In this document: positions 44,610 to 55,932 of the stretch, piece after piece
How the letters are laid out: every line of letters begins with the position of its first letter
Position numbering within the stretch: position 1 is the first letter of the stretch
Assembly: GCA_036172665.1 (NCBI GenBank)
Contig: CM069872.1
Span: forward strand, 24,618,001-24,682,000
Direction: 5' to 3'
DNA length: 64,000 nt
Origin: Prosopocoilus inquinatus
Lineage: Eukaryota > Arthropoda > Insecta > Coleoptera > Lucanidae
Translations under genes and position numbers: made by a program
Notes under the pieces: generated by a model
What the model was told of the DNA's origin: nothing
Seen by the model: the letters and a program-made list of their open reading frames with translations, nothing else
The model's database searches: none

Positions 44610-45340
44610 GTATGATTTCCGGCGATGATATGGTGACGCATATTGCTCGGTTTGAAGGTCTGGTTTTACGTACGCAACAACTTAATGTAAAGCCAGATGA
44701 ATCATTGTTGTTGGTAAGGCTGATACTTTGCCAGACAGTTATGAAAGCTTGCGTCAGTCTTGGTGGGCAAAACCTGAAGAATGTCAGAATTTGATTGATA
44801 TGTTGACTTCAGAAGAAAAACGACGATTACAACGTTTGGTAAAGCAAGACGAATTAGTTTTGCTGATGGCAACCAAAGCACGAAGAAAAGAAGGTAACTC
44901 AGGAGTTACTGTTGGTGCATATTGTAAGTCAACAAAGAAATTTACCAACTCACCACATGAGAAAGGAAAAGAAAATAAGTTTAAATGTTTTGGCTCCGGC
45001 GGCGTATGATTTGTGAATCGTGGATACTGGAGCAACTGATCACATAACAAATCAATTCGGTTGGTATTCGTCGTTTGAATATTTTGCAACATCCATAAAA
45101 ATTCATATTGGTGACAAATCCACGATGGATGCACTTGGAAAAGGGACCATTCAATTTGAATCATCTGTTGATGGAAAATGGATACGTTGTCACATGGAAA
45201 ATGTTCTTTTTGTACCGGCTGCCCGGAGAAATCTATTTTCTGTCACGTCTGCCTTAGACAAGGGCCTGTCATTCAATTCATCAAAAGTAGAATGTGAATT
45301 TGTGAAACATGGTGTTGTGAAAGCGCGTGGTGTGCGTTAA
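44610..45340 (+). pseudogene. Copia gag C-terminus (second duplicate) and protease
   Basis: Repeat of the gag segment, now continuing intact into the aspartic protease: DTGATDHITNQFGWY (active site), IHIGDKSTMDALGKGTI, and LFVPAARRNLFSVTSA, which ends Copia proteases. Stop at 45340 and frame changes in gag. Confidence 0.88.
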
Positions 45341-46395
45341 GGCCAGCTATTCAAGATGGAAATTCGAATAATGAAATATGAGCAACCTTATGTCTCCGAA
45401 GCAAATCTTATGTCAAAACAAACATGACAACTTTGGCATGAGCGGCTGGGTCACCAGAATAAGCGTTACGTTCAAAAGTTTCTGAAAGCACGTGAAATTG
45501 ATATCCAAGATGATGGAGAATTTTGTGGTGCATGTGTTCAGGGAAAACAAACTCGAAATAACTTTCAATTACGTCAACAACGTGCAATGGAATCAGGTGA
45601 AGTGATTCACGCTGATTTGTGCGGACCAATGGAATGTACATCACTTGGTGGTGCAAAGTTCTTCCTGTGTTTTACATGTGATTATTCAAAATTTCGCATG
45701 GTGTACTTCTTGAAAGAAAAGTCAGAGACTGCTTCAAAGATTCTAGAAGTGCTCCAAATAGTAAAGAACAATTGTGGACGTACATTAAGAGTATTCCAAT
45801 GTGATGGAGGACGAGAATTTAACAACTTTGAAGTGCAAAATTTAATGAAATCGAACGGAGTAAGCTTTCCTGTTACCAATCCTTACACTCCGGAGCAAAA
45901 TGGCTGTGCTGAACGCACGAATAGGACAGTAGTCACACTGGCTCATACGATGTTGTTAGCTAAGTCTCTGCCTAAAATATTATGAGCGGAAGCTGTAAAC
46001 ACCGCTGTACATGTCCTCAATCACACGGGTCCAAGTCATGAAACTGAAAAGACTCCATACGAACTCTTCATGGGGAAGACGACTCATTTAGACAAGTTTC
46101 ACATTTTTGGAACCAAGTGCTACGTGCATGTGCCGAAAGAGAGAAGAAAGAAATGGGACTCGAAAGGACAAGAGAGTTTGTTTGTTGGCTACTCAGATGC
46201 TATGGATGGATTTCGTGTTTGGATGAAGCCACAGAATCGAGTCGTTTTAAGCAAAAACTTGGTGTTTGAACCAGAAGATATTAGAAAAACGACGGTACTA
46301 TTTCCAGAAGAAATTGTCAATATTTCAGGAGCTGTTAAAGAAGATACTGCGAGTGACTCAGAAACTGAGATTCTTCAGGATCTTCAACTGAAATT
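45341..46395 (+). pseudogene. Copia integrase
   Basis: A pre-integrase zinc region is visible around 45430-45560 (WHERLGHQNKR, CGACVQGKQTRN). The catalytic core has HADLCGPME, FLCFTCDYSKFRMVYFL, FQCDGGREFNNFE and NPYTPEQNGCAERTNRT (Glu). After an in-frame TGA at 45982, the C-terminal HIFGTKCYVHVPKERRKKWD and GQESLFVGYSD region follows. Stops at 45340, 45982 and 46397. Confidence 0.9.
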
Positions 46396-48006
46396 TTGAA
46401 GACCGAATCTTCCGATAGAAAACTAAGAGATAGACGTAATGTTAGGCCACCTGAACGCTTGATAGAGACGATGTTAGCTGAAATTGATAAACCAAGAAGT
46501 TATGCAGAAGCCATAAACTCTGCAGAATGTCAAAAATGGAAAAGAGCTATGGAAGAGGAAATGACGTCGTTGAAGGAGAATTCAACGTGGACTTTAGTTG
46601 AGTTACCAACAAGTCGTAAGTCTGTATCAAATCGCTGGGTATTTCGAATCAAGCGCAAGGCTGATGGTCAAATTAGTCGTTACAAAGCACGACTAGTTGT
46701 TCATGGATATAGTCAGAAAATAGGCATTGATTACAATGAAACCTTTCAGCCCTGTTGCTCGATTTGACACAATTCGATCTGTTTTAAGTGTTTCAGCTGA
46801 CGAGCATTTAAAACTGGCACAATTTGACGTCAAATCGGCCTTCTTAAATGGAGTCCTTAAAGAAGAAATATTTATGGATCAGCCTGAAGGATTCGAAGAC
46901 GGTACCGACCGAGTTTGCAAACTCCAGAAAAGTTTATACGGATTAAAGCAGTCGCCAAGGTGCTGGAATTAGCGCTTCAAAGACGTGATGATGAATTTTG
47001 GACTTTGTGAAAGTAAGGCGGATCCATGCTTATTTTATCGAGAAGATCAACGAAATAAGTTGATAGTGGTACTTTATGTCGACGACGGTTTAGTGGCAGC
47101 GTCAAGAAAGCGTGATATTGAAGAATTCCTGCAGCAGCTAAAAGCAGAATTCAGCATTACAATTGAGCCGGTTGGTTACTTTGTGAATATACAGATTACA
47201 CGTAAAGATGGTGTTATAAAAATTAATCAAGAAAGGTATGCTGAGGATGTACTTCGACGTTTTGCTATGGCTGAGGCAAATCCTATTTCGACATCTATTG
47301 ACCAGTACTTTCAACCAGGGGAAGCAACCGAGCCTGAATTAACTTCTGCTCCATATCGAGAAGCAGTCGATTGCTTGATGTATCTGGCTGTTGCTACCAG
47401 GCCAGATATCGCTTTTGCGATAAGCTATGCTTCGCAATTTCTAGAGAAACCAGAAAAGAAGCACTGGAATTTAGTGAAAAGAATTCTGGCTTATAGTAAA
47501 GGTTCAACACAATTGGGCATTGAGTACCAAGCAAGTACCGAAAACAATAGACTCAAGATCTACAGTGATGCTGACTTCGCAAGTGATCCTGAAACTCAAC
47601 GCTAAGTAAGCGGAATGATTTCCAAATACGGTGGAGGAGCCATCACCTGGGCAAGCAAGCGGTAACCGTGCGTATCCTTGTCAACAACAGAAGCAGAATA
47701 CGTGGCTGTGAGCGAGGCAACAAGAGAAACAGTTTGGTTAATGAGACTCTAACGAAATTGCCCCGTTAAGATATGTTTCTGTTCATCTAGTGGACAATGC
47801 GAGTGCTATCAAATTAGCAAAGAACCCGTAATTTCATAAACGTTCAAAACATATAGATGTGCGATTTCATTACGTTCGAGAACAAATTCAGGCAGGTTAT
47901 TTGACAATCGAATATGTACCTGGTGATAAACAGGCTGCAGATATTCTTACCAAACCTGTTCCGCGTTTTCAATTTGTTCGTATGCGCTCATTAATAGGTA
48001 TGGTAT
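46396..48006 (+). pseudogene. Copia reverse transcriptase and RNase H
   Basis: RT: AMEEEMTSLKENSTWTLVELP, NRWVFRIKRKADGQISRYKA, QFDVKSAFLNGVLKEEIFMD, KSLYGLKQSPRCWN and the active-site LYVDDGLVAA (near 47080). RNase H: IYSDADFASDPETQR and, further on, ITWASKR, SVALSTTEAEYVAV-like and HVDNASAIKLAKNP regions. Ends MRSLIGMV at 48006. A frameshift near 46745 and stops near 46970 and 47603 break it. Confidence 0.9.
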
Positions 48007-48052
48007 AAGCTTTTTTTTCTCTAAAAACAGTGTAAAATTTTAGGGGAAGTAT

Positions 48053-49990
48053 TGATGTAAAATTGTTAAGCTGTCTTTACATAGAAGGCTATGTAGGCTT
48101 GTAACTATGTATGAATGTTAGTATATATTTTTGTCAATTCCATTGGTTTTGCCCACGATATAGAGAACACTGGTACGCTCACTCGCCGCCATTTTCAGTT
48201 TAAAATTTTGAGCAAGTTGAGTAGTTTGTAAAAATTTGCTAGATGGCAGAACCGTATCGCGGACTGTCATATTTATCAAATTCCGCAGCCGATTCTTCTG
48301 AGGCTCTTGTGGTAAACACAAAACACATGGGGAGAGATAAACAGAGGTCAGTACGCAACAACTGGCTTGAGGTTAAATACTGCATTTTAAATTTTAACTA
48401 TGAATTTAAAGCGAAGTTGTCAGGCATAGAAATTTTAATTTAAAGAGGGTATGTATTGGCGAATAATTTAATTCGTTTCCTAATTTAGTTACATTGCAGT
48501 CAAAATAGAAAGGCTTCCCAGAGTTAATTTGTATTGAAGCAAGGAAATTTTAACATAAACATGCTCATGCTCATGCTAAGATTGCTAGCTAACCTAGAAT
48601 ATCCAGCAATCCATCTGGCATTAAACTGACCGATGTACTGATTAAAATGTACTCAATATAACGAGTGGATATAAACTCACAAAAGTACCTATCTAGTAAC
48701 ATCAGTTCTGCATGCAAGTGACACCAAAAGTGCATAAAGTTAAAACACCTAAACGTTATTGCAGCTTGTTTCCTTCAAGTTTGATGACCTTGCAAATTAA
48801 TTCCATCGAAGCTGAAAATATCAAGTGTTATGTGAGAGGCTCATAACCTTCTTTATATTCTTTCTAATTTAATAAACATATTGTTTAATCTGATTACATC
48901 CCTTATTCCAAGATTACCGTAAGAGTAGCACTTGTCTTCATTTGCATCACAAGTTTGAAAAAATTAATGATGCTGACCAACGTAATGAAAGTTTATCTAC
49001 GTTTCACTCTGGCTCTTTCAGAAAATAAAATGATTTATTAATTTCGAAGAAATTGACAAAGAACAGTGAAGCAAATAGCATCTTCTATTCATTTGCACTG
49101 GTTGCAGTCAGAGTTGTAATAACACAAGATGAAGATACTCGTTGTGCGTTGATTCAATGCCAGTGAATCAAAAACATTAGTAGATATTTAAAGCATCATT
49201 AAATTTTCAGTTAACCAGAATAAACTGCTGTCAAACCAATTTGGGTTACAGATGTAGACTTACGATTCATACCATTAATTATGAAATATTGTTAATTATA
49301 GATTTTGGAAAGGCTTCAAGAATGAATCAAAATGCAGGTGTCACAATATTAAAGCAACATTTTGTGTGCTTGATACATTTTCAAGAAAAATTGTAAAAAA
49401 TCGTTGTCAGTGGAAATGAAATCATTCAAAGCACACTGACAGATGATGTTATTCCTCAACTAAATGTTTGCTCCTAGTGAACTAATGCTAATCTCACATC
49501 TGTCCTTTCTTCCACCACTACCAAACAGATACAAGAAACAAACACTACCAATAACCTCTGAAAGGTTTGTAAAAATCAAGGCAAAACGTACTTGCTCGTA
49601 ACATTAGTAAATATCTTTCTACATCTGTTTGATTGCTTGCTAAATTTGACAGTCGCCATTTATTCTGTATTTCATTGCACACCAACCAAAGTTTGCCATT
49701 AATACACACGTAAATACTGAATATACGTCGCCTACAACCGTGCCTACAACACGTAATATAACCTACGGGAGTACATTAATGACGTTTAGTGACAGTCCTT
49801 CATACATTGGTGTCATCTAGCGGTAAAATTTAAATCACGTAACTAGGCACTACTTTTGACTTTCTCGTTTTGTATGGGGAAGATAGGGAAGTGCGCGTAC
49901 CAGTGTTCTGTATATCGTGGTTTTGCCCTAAAAAAAGCATATTGTGAAATTGTGTTTTTATAAGTATACCAAGAATCCTCCAGATCCACA
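48053..49990 (+). repeat. 3' LTR of the Copia element, split by an insertion
   Basis: Left part 48053-48153 and right part 49928-49990 add to exactly 164 bp, the size of the 5' LTR. Preceded by a polypurine tract TTTTAGGGGAAG. Confidence 0.92.
48154..49919. mobile_element. 1766-bp TIR element in the Copia 3' LTR
   Basis: Inverted ends CACGATATAGAGAACACTGG and the inverse of CACGATATACAGAACACTGG, about 25 bp. Flanked by 8-bp GTTTTGCC (48146-48153, 49920-49927), extendable to 9 bp. No transposase ORF. TSD length would suit hAT, P or MULE-type elements; the TIR does not let me choose. Confidence 0.85.
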
Positions 49991-50046
49991 ATAGTTGCCT
50001 TTAATTGACCGCGTTTGTGTTTGAGAGACTTGAGTGCGTCAGCCAT
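49991..50046 (-). pseudogene. BEL gag start codon region
   Basis: Encodes MADALKSLKHKRGQLKATI, the first residues of BEL gag, on the far side of the Copia insertion. It joins in frame with AMITRFVTF at 34831. Confidence 0.88.
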
Positions 50047-50165
50047 GTTAATAAGACGATTATTTTTAACGGAAACTATTTGTAAGAAAGCGATTCGGGA
50101 CTGACAATGTGTTTTAGGAAACCAACTGGAGACTCATCCGGTGGATTGTTGCCTCTGCCCTTGAA
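50047..50165 (-). other. BEL leader (between 5' LTR and gag)
   Basis: About 120 bp of untranslated leader expected to contain the primer-binding site. I cannot assign the tRNA. Confidence 0.55.
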
Positions 50166-50765
50166 TTTTTGCTTGCGTTGAGCTTTGATTCAGTAATTAC
50201 AATGTGGGGGAACGATGGAACTGATGGTTGTTGCTAATGACTAAACCGGTGATTGGTTGCGCTTGATAATTTAAAGAGTGAACTAGAGAAATTTTACTAA
50301 TGTATTTCCTGACTGAATCCTGACAGACGGGAAAAACCGTGTCTAAGGGTTGCGAATAAGGTAAGAGCGCCTAATAGTAGCTTAAACAGCAAGGCGTCGG
50401 CGAGTTCCTAAGGCGTAATGCAAACGATGACAAAGGACGGAATTAGAAATTGATGCGTTTCGATGTAAAATGCTCATTTAGTAGGCCTGAGGTTCATTTT
50501 CTTAAATATGAGCGCAAACATTGAAATAAATTTTACAATGAATTGAATGAGGTATACACCGCGGGTGATAGAATTTACTTTAATAGTTCGGTATGAGAAA
50601 ACAATTTGAAAGATTTGGATATACCAGATTACTGACTACGCGGAATATCTTCGAGCAATTAAAATGAAGAACGTACATGCCAATATGACCAAAATTAAAT
50701 TATAAAATAAAGAAAATAAGAATGTACTTTTTTAATCTTAATCTAAAATAGCCTAATGCTTAACA
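50166..50765 (-). repeat. 5' LTR of the BEL element
   Basis: Starts TGTTAAGCATTAGGC on the minus strand at 50765. Matches the 3' LTR apart from a missing 245-bp block near 50310. Inner boundary near GCTTGCGTTGAGC is approximate. Confidence 0.8.
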
Positions 50766-50917
50766 GTAGTTTTAATGACAACCTGTCAAAATTAAACATA
50801 TATCGTGGGCAAAATGTTGCGATTGAGTAAGGTCTTTAGAAAATGATATTAAATGTATGTATGAAAAATATTTAAGCAAGATTGTGCCTATGAGTGAGTG
50901 AACGCGTGAAGAGGAGA

Positions 50918-52763
50918 CGATCACGAGCATTCAACGGTGGCGTTTAGAGGTGCCGCACATTCCGTATGTAACATTAATTATAAAGTACCAAAATTCATTC
51001 CGGTTTTCTTTCACAATCTCTCTAATTATGATAGTCATTTATTTGTAAACACAATGGCATTAGAAGGGGAGGATGTTGATGTAATTGCACAAAATAAAGA
51101 GAAATATATTTCTTTTGCAAAAATAATCCATGTAGGAGAATACTTTGATTGTAAAGGAAGAAAGCGTAAAATAAATTTTAAAATAAGGTTCGTGGATTCT
51201 TTCCGTTTCATGCAATCATCTTTGCAGAAATTAAGCTCTTATTTGGAAGATTGGCAGTGTCGGGAAATTAGAAAACACTTCAATGAAGATAAATTGTTTA
51301 AATGGGTGATTATAGTGATGTTTATGTAACATCTCTTAGCAGATGTTTTTGAAAATTTTAGAGATCTGTGTATTAATAATTATAAATTGGATCCTTGTTA
51401 TTTCTATACAGCTCCTGGATTAAGTTGGGAGGCAATGTTGCGAATGACAAAAATTAAATTAGAATTATTACAAGATGTTGATATGTTACATTTTTTCAAA
51501 AACGGTATTCGCGGAGGTATAAGTATGTGTAGTAAAAGAATGAAAAATGCAAATAATAGGTTTTTACAAGACTTTTTTAATATATCTTGATGTTACCAAC
51601 TTATATGGTTTCGCGATGATTTCCATGGGGAAATTTTGTGTGGTTATCCACAGAAGAAATTAATAATTTAAATATTTTACAGTTACAGGAAGATTCGGAT
51701 ATTGGGTACATTTTCAAAGTGGATTTGGAATGTCCTGCTCACTTACACGATCGTCATAATGATTTGCCTTTTTGTCCTGAAAACGTTATTCCACCGAATT
51801 CAGTGTACAGTAAACTTATTCCAAATCTTTGTAATAAAACTAATTACATAATTCATTATTTAAACTTAAAACAATGTTTGGAACAAGGTTTAGTATTGAC
51901 TCGAATTCACAGAACGATTAAATTTTCACAATCTCATACATAGATTTTAATTCCAACAAGCGAGCTGAAGCAAAAAACAAATTTGAATTTTTTTTTATAA
52001 ATTATTCAGTAACAGTGTTTTCGGAAAAACAATGGAAAATATTGAAAATCGCGTTGATATTAAATTAGCAACGCATTCGGAAACACATCACCGAAGACTG
52101 GGAGCTGAAGTGTTGATTGCGAAACCAAACTATAAGTCAAGCAAAATATTTGGTAATCATTTAGTCGCAATAGAATTAGCTAAGGTGCAAATAAATTATA
52201 ATAAACCTTTATACGTGGGATTTTCTGTTTTAGACATATCAAAAACAGTGATGTACGATTTTTACTTTAATTTCATAAAACTAAAGTATGACAATCATGC
52301 AAACCTATTATATACGGATACGGACAGTTTAATAGTGAGCATTACTATTAATAATGTATACGATGATATAAAACAGAATTTAGATAAATTTGATACTTCA
52401 AATTATGCGGCAAATAATATGCACCAAATACCTCAAACTCAGACTATGGTTGGAAAATTTAAAGATGAATACGCCGGAGAGATAGTAAAATCGTTTATTA
52501 GCACAGGTGCGAAACCCTATTGTATTAACCTTATTTCAAATTGTACTAAAAGAGCGAAAGCTGTCAAAAAATATATAATAGAGAAACATTTACCTGTAAA
52601 TGATTATAAACAAATTGTCGAACAGGATGATTGTATTTATAGAAAAATGTATTTCGTTCTGATTTTCATACGTGTCATACTGTGTACACAGAATAAACAA
52701 ACAAAATTGCATCATCATATGATGACAAAAATCATACTCTGGCATGGGGCCACTACAAAATAG
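50918..52763 (+). pseudogene. polB: Polinton protein-primed family B DNA polymerase, C-terminal two thirds
   Basis: Begins inside the exonuclease-side region (RGAAHSVCN...FFHNLSNYDSHL). Motif A, LDVTNLYGFAM, lies near 51587-51620 across a frame change. Motif B has NSVFGKTMENIENR near 52005-52050, and motif C YTDTDSLIV is near 52314. The N-terminus and terminal-protein region are absent. Stops or frameshifts occur near 51330, 51590 and 51945. Family and order are clear; the gene is dead. Confidence 0.9.
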
Positions 52764-52984
52764 CTGAAATCGAAAAAATAGAAAATTAAAAGAATTAATT
52801 CGAGATTTAGAGAAAGAATTAGAGAAAAGTAGTTAATTGTAAGTAGAGTATAAGATACGGTATTAAGTAATTAAAAATAGTAGAATATTGGGATATTTAT
52901 GTAAACGTTATATCTTACAGCTGTAGTTAATAAAGATTTATTATAAAATATTGTGTTTCGGTGTCCAAGCATCGTGTTTCGAGC

Positions 52985-53530
52985 TCAACCCGAGGTAACT
53001 AACGCGGACTTTGTTGCCTTTTTTCGCAGTACATTAATTAAATATACATCAGGATGTTTCACTTTTTGTAATTCGTATTCATAAAATCCACCAAGAATAG
53101 CTTCATCGTCTGCATCTTTAATTAGATAAGTTCTGAGAAAAGTATTCTTTACCGATGTTACTGTAAAAATTTCATTCGACCTATTCGGTTTGTACAGTTT
53201 TGCAAATGCTTGTCTGTCTTTTCTGATTTGCACGTGATCTCCAACTTTAAATTTTGCACTTCTTGGATCTACGATTTTAATATTGCTGTAGATTTAGTGT
53301 AAAATACTTTTCGCATTCCTTTGATTTATCTTGTTGGGTTTGTAACCAGTCGTACTGTGGACTATGTTGTTGTACAACTTAGTAGCAATATCTCTCAGTG
53401 GCTCTACAATAGGTGAATAAGTTGTCTGAAGATACTTTTTTGTTTGTGCAATGTCAGATTTAAGTGTTTTTACTTTAGTACGCAAACTTTCGCGTGCAAT
53501 AGCTAACTCAGCTTTAACTTTATCACTCAT
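52985..53530 (-). pseudogene. Polinton integrase C-terminus fused to the start of another Polinton protein
   Basis: The 3' part is the integrase tail: LYNNIVHSTTGYKP, a premature TAA at 53294-53296, then KFKVGDHVQIRK, ILGGFYEYELQKV and VYLINVLRKK, typical of Maverick integrases. The first about 50 residues (MSDKVKAELAIARESL to SPIVEPLRDIATK) do not belong to an integrase. They resemble the N-terminus of a separate small Polinton/insect-repeat protein with an 'I(V/T)EPL' motif. The junction near 53375 is in frame, so a deletion fused the two genes. Confidence 0.72.
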
Positions 53531-53584
53531 GACGCATCCGTTTCCCTTAACGTCTTTAACAGTACTGAAGAACTATGTAGTGGT

Positions 53585-54205
53585 TTCAAAGATGTATGTG
53601 CGTGTCGAATCCTATGCGACATCTTCCTGCGTTGATGGAACAGTCAGTATCGATTACTAAAAAACCAAACGGTTCCTTCCAACAAGCGCAGCATATATCA
53701 TTGAAACTGGTCCGTGCTGAAATCTGCGTTAACGTGGTCATCATAAATGTGCTTTAAATTTGTGGAATCTTGACGGAACAGCACCAAAAAATTACAGTTA
53801 TCACGAATTAATTGTTTAGGAATCGCACTATAAGTTTGACTTAAATAAAAGCAATCGACATTTTTATGACGTCCAAAAGAAAAATATTTAATTAAATTTT
53901 GTATAGTACATTTAACATCATCAAACACAACAACCGAATATTCTTTTACATTTTTAGGTGATACCATCTTATCAATGTCAGAAATTTCAAAGTAATTTAT
54001 CTCGGGCACTGTTGCTAGCAATTGTCGAAGAAATTCATACTTTCCCTGGGATAAGGTCTTACAACAAATGTATAAATTTTTAAAACGCAATCCGTTAGGG
54101 TGTGTTAAAAGCGTAACCAATAGGTTGCTTTTGCCAGCCCCTGATCTTCCGCTAATAATACCACGTTTGCTGATTTTCCATAAAAGATTAAATGGTTATA
54201 TAATC
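53585..54205 (-). pseudogene. Polinton packaging ATPase (FtsK/HerA type)
   Basis: Walker A SGRSGAGKSN lies near 54150-54120, just upstream of the first ATG. Walker B VVVFDDV is near 53935, then FYLSQTY and the arginine-containing FLVLFRQD. After a +1 frameshift near 53700 the conserved C-terminus is readable (CCACWKEPFGFLVIDTD, GRCRIGFD) to about 53585. A stop lies just upstream of the Walker A region, so the N-terminus is lost. In intact elements it would pump DNA into a capsid. Confidence 0.85.
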
Positions 54206-54469
54206 AAATATAATAAAATAGTATATGAAAATTGCGCATCGACTGAAAAATTGTATGCAATACCATTACAACAAAAAAAAATACAAAGCGGTTACATAAA
54301 TAGAAAAAGTTAAAATGATTAATGGGATTTAAAATTTTTCGTAAAAGTTTAGATGGCTATATGATAAAATAGTAAAATTAATAAAAAGTACTCTTCCGAA
54401 TCACTGAAAAATAATAAAGTTATTAAAAGTATTTAAAAATAATTGTTTATTTAAAATACCTCCCAGCTC

Positions 54470-54775
54470 TCATCCATATCGTCTTGCCGGTGCTCCTGCT
54501 GCTGCTCTTGCAAATTTCTCCTCAGAGTCCTGAGGATGATGCGCCTTCGCGTATCTCCTGGCGGCGGCGGGCGGCGCTGTTCGTGGCGCTACGGGTGCCA
54601 CTTCTGGTATTTGATTCGTGGGCGTATATGATGGGGGTGGGTCATTAAGTGAAGCGAAATTTATCGCCCCTTGTTCTCCTCGGATAATTGTTCCATCAGT
54701 CAACTGAAAACGAACGATTAAAACCAATTCTCTCGTTAATAGAAATGAAAGTAACTCACCGTTATTTAGAAGTTT
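54470..54775 (-). pseudogene. Downstream exons of an unidentified gene
   Basis: A GT donor near 54760 and a TTTTCAG acceptor near 54712 bracket a small intron. The following exon encodes LTDGTIIRGEQGAINFASLN and a proline/alanine-rich stretch. A one-base shift would end it with a Gln-rich, acidic tail (DDMDESWEVF). I do not recognise the protein. It may belong to the interrupted ORF just upstream. Confidence 0.4.
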
Positions 54776-55189
54776 TTAAACTCCATGGAGCTGAACATCT
54801 GTAAATTGAAAATATAATAAAAATTAAAGTCGAAATTTTAATATACCTTTTCCAGCTAATCCAATTAGGATCGAAGAACCATTAGAAAAGAAATTGCCAC
54901 AGATATAAATGTCCAGTCACCTGAAAGCATTTATATCTGTGGCCAGATCACGCAACAAGTTTTGAATTTGTTGTACACGGTCGCGGACTTGTGAAATTTT
55001 GTCCAACATTTGATTTACAGTCCGATCAGCCTCGGACTTTAAATTAACTGTATGAAATATATTTTCACACCACCGCAATCTATACTCAACATCATCAAAA
55101 CTTTTTTCGCCCTCATTGCATCGTTTCGCAATGTCAGGAGCAATTTTATTCCAACATTCCTGACCAGCTTTTACAATAATATTCACTAA

Positions 55190-55334
55190 GGGGTCTATTC
55201 TATATCAAAACCGTTAAATGTAAAGGGGTGTTAAATTTTGTTGCTACGGTAACAACCAATCATGGAATTGTATTTAAAATTTTAAAAGTTCTCTAAATTT
55301 TAACAGCTCGTTAAAAAGTTACAGAATACGCCCC
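55190..55334. mobile_element. Harbinger-type MITE in the unidentified ORF
   Basis: 145 bp, ends GGGGTCTATTCT and the inverse of GGGGCGTATTCT, flanked by TAA (55187-55189, 55335-55337). Removing it restores the reading frame (DITDL then VNIIVK). Confidence 0.78.
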
Positions 55335-55869
55335 TAAATCGGTTATATCAGGATTTTTAGGTGAGGAAGGAAAAGAAGGTAGCGAAATATTTTCTACTTG
55401 CACTTTCCCCTGAATTAATTGTGCAGGAGACGGTAAGTTGTGTAAAACCATCTCACAGTGAGATTCAGATGCTGCACTACGAGACGGTCCTGCACAATTT
55501 CTTACGTCCTGCATATAAGATACAATTTTCTGGCCGGGAATAATTTCATCTGAAATTTCTGGAGGTGATTGCATTAAATTTGAAACAGAATTTGGAATTA
55601 AATTTGAAACTAATTTAGTTGGAGGCACCTCAAAATGAGAAATTACTTTAATTTAATTTTTCTAAAAACTTTCATTATGCTTTGACAGCAAGCATGGCCG
55701 CCTTGCATGGGGGACTTATTAGGAGCAAATCCCGCTTCAATTTGTCTATCCTACTGCAATGTCAGGTCAAAAAGCGATAGTAAGATGTCGCTATTTTATC
55801 TGTTCATCATTCTTACATCGCAATTGCGAATAAATTGGGCAAGTCGTTTTTGGTCTGCAGTGGAAATGT

Positions 55870-55932
55870 CGAGCTACGTCTCTGCTGAAGAAGCCCCAAG
55901 CAGGGCTGAAACAGCTGTCCAGAGGCTGCTCG
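55870..55932 (+). ncRNA. Type I hammerhead ribozyme, array D unit 1
   Basis: Intact core and GUC triplet; proximal stem I strand GUCUCUG as in array B. Confidence 0.9.

Larger units (their letters stand above)
40213..45131 (+). repeat. 2454-bp tandem duplication with 11-bp filler
   Basis: 40213-42666 is repeated as 42678-45131; every translated ORF in the two copies is identical. The unit runs from the G2 integrase through the 3' LTR into Copia gag/protease. The junction has an 11-bp filler (TACGTAACGGA, 42667-42677) whose GTAACGG repeats the adjacent GTAACGG. This looks like end-joining with templated insertion. Very recent, or an assembly artefact. Confidence 0.93.
34832..49990 (+). mobile_element. 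Copia LTR retrotransposon inserted in BEL gag
   Basis: Identical-length 164-bp LTRs (34832-34995; 48053-48153 plus 49928-49990 once the internal insert is ignored) flank gag, protease, integrase, RT and RNase H in Copia order. The two LTRs differ at about six positions by eye (near 4%). Nested inside are Gypsy G2 (in gag), a 2454-bp tandem duplication and a 1766-bp TIR element in the 3' LTR. I could not find a matching 5-bp target duplication: the flanks are GCTAT and ATAGT. Confidence 0.92.
29236..50765 (-). mobile_element. BEL/Pao LTR retrotransposon (minus strand), heavily invaded
   Basis: LTRs at about 50166-50765 (5') and 29236-30064 (3') frame gag, protease, RT, A17/connection and a truncated integrase on the minus strand. 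Insertions within it: Copia (34832-49990), solo LTRs at 33143-33573 and 34088-34354, and a Harbinger-type MITE at 30420-31126. In each case the BEL reading frame resumes across the insertion point. Part of RNase H and the integrase N-terminus is deleted near 31326. Without insertions it would be about 5.7 kb, a normal BEL size. The outer boundary of the 3' LTR is approximate. Confidence 0.88.
50918..54205. mobile_element. Polinton/Maverick remnant
   Basis: Three diagnostic Polinton genes lie close together: protein-primed DNA polymerase B (plus), the retroviral-like integrase tail (minus) and the packaging ATPase (minus). Terminal repeats, capsid genes and protease were not found. The genes are frameshifted and one deletion fuses two genes, so this is a compacted dead copy. 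Polintons are virus-like elements; only described here as a decayed remnant. Confidence 0.88.

Noticed and set aside
34824..49999. 5-bp target duplication of the Copia element
   Set aside because: Flanks GCTAT and ATAGT do not match; I report the insertion from the interrupted BEL frame instead of claiming a TSD.
50766..54205. Polinton terminal inverted repeats and capsid genes
   Set aside because: I looked on both sides and found no long TIR, 6-bp duplication or capsid/protease reading frames; only remnants are reported.
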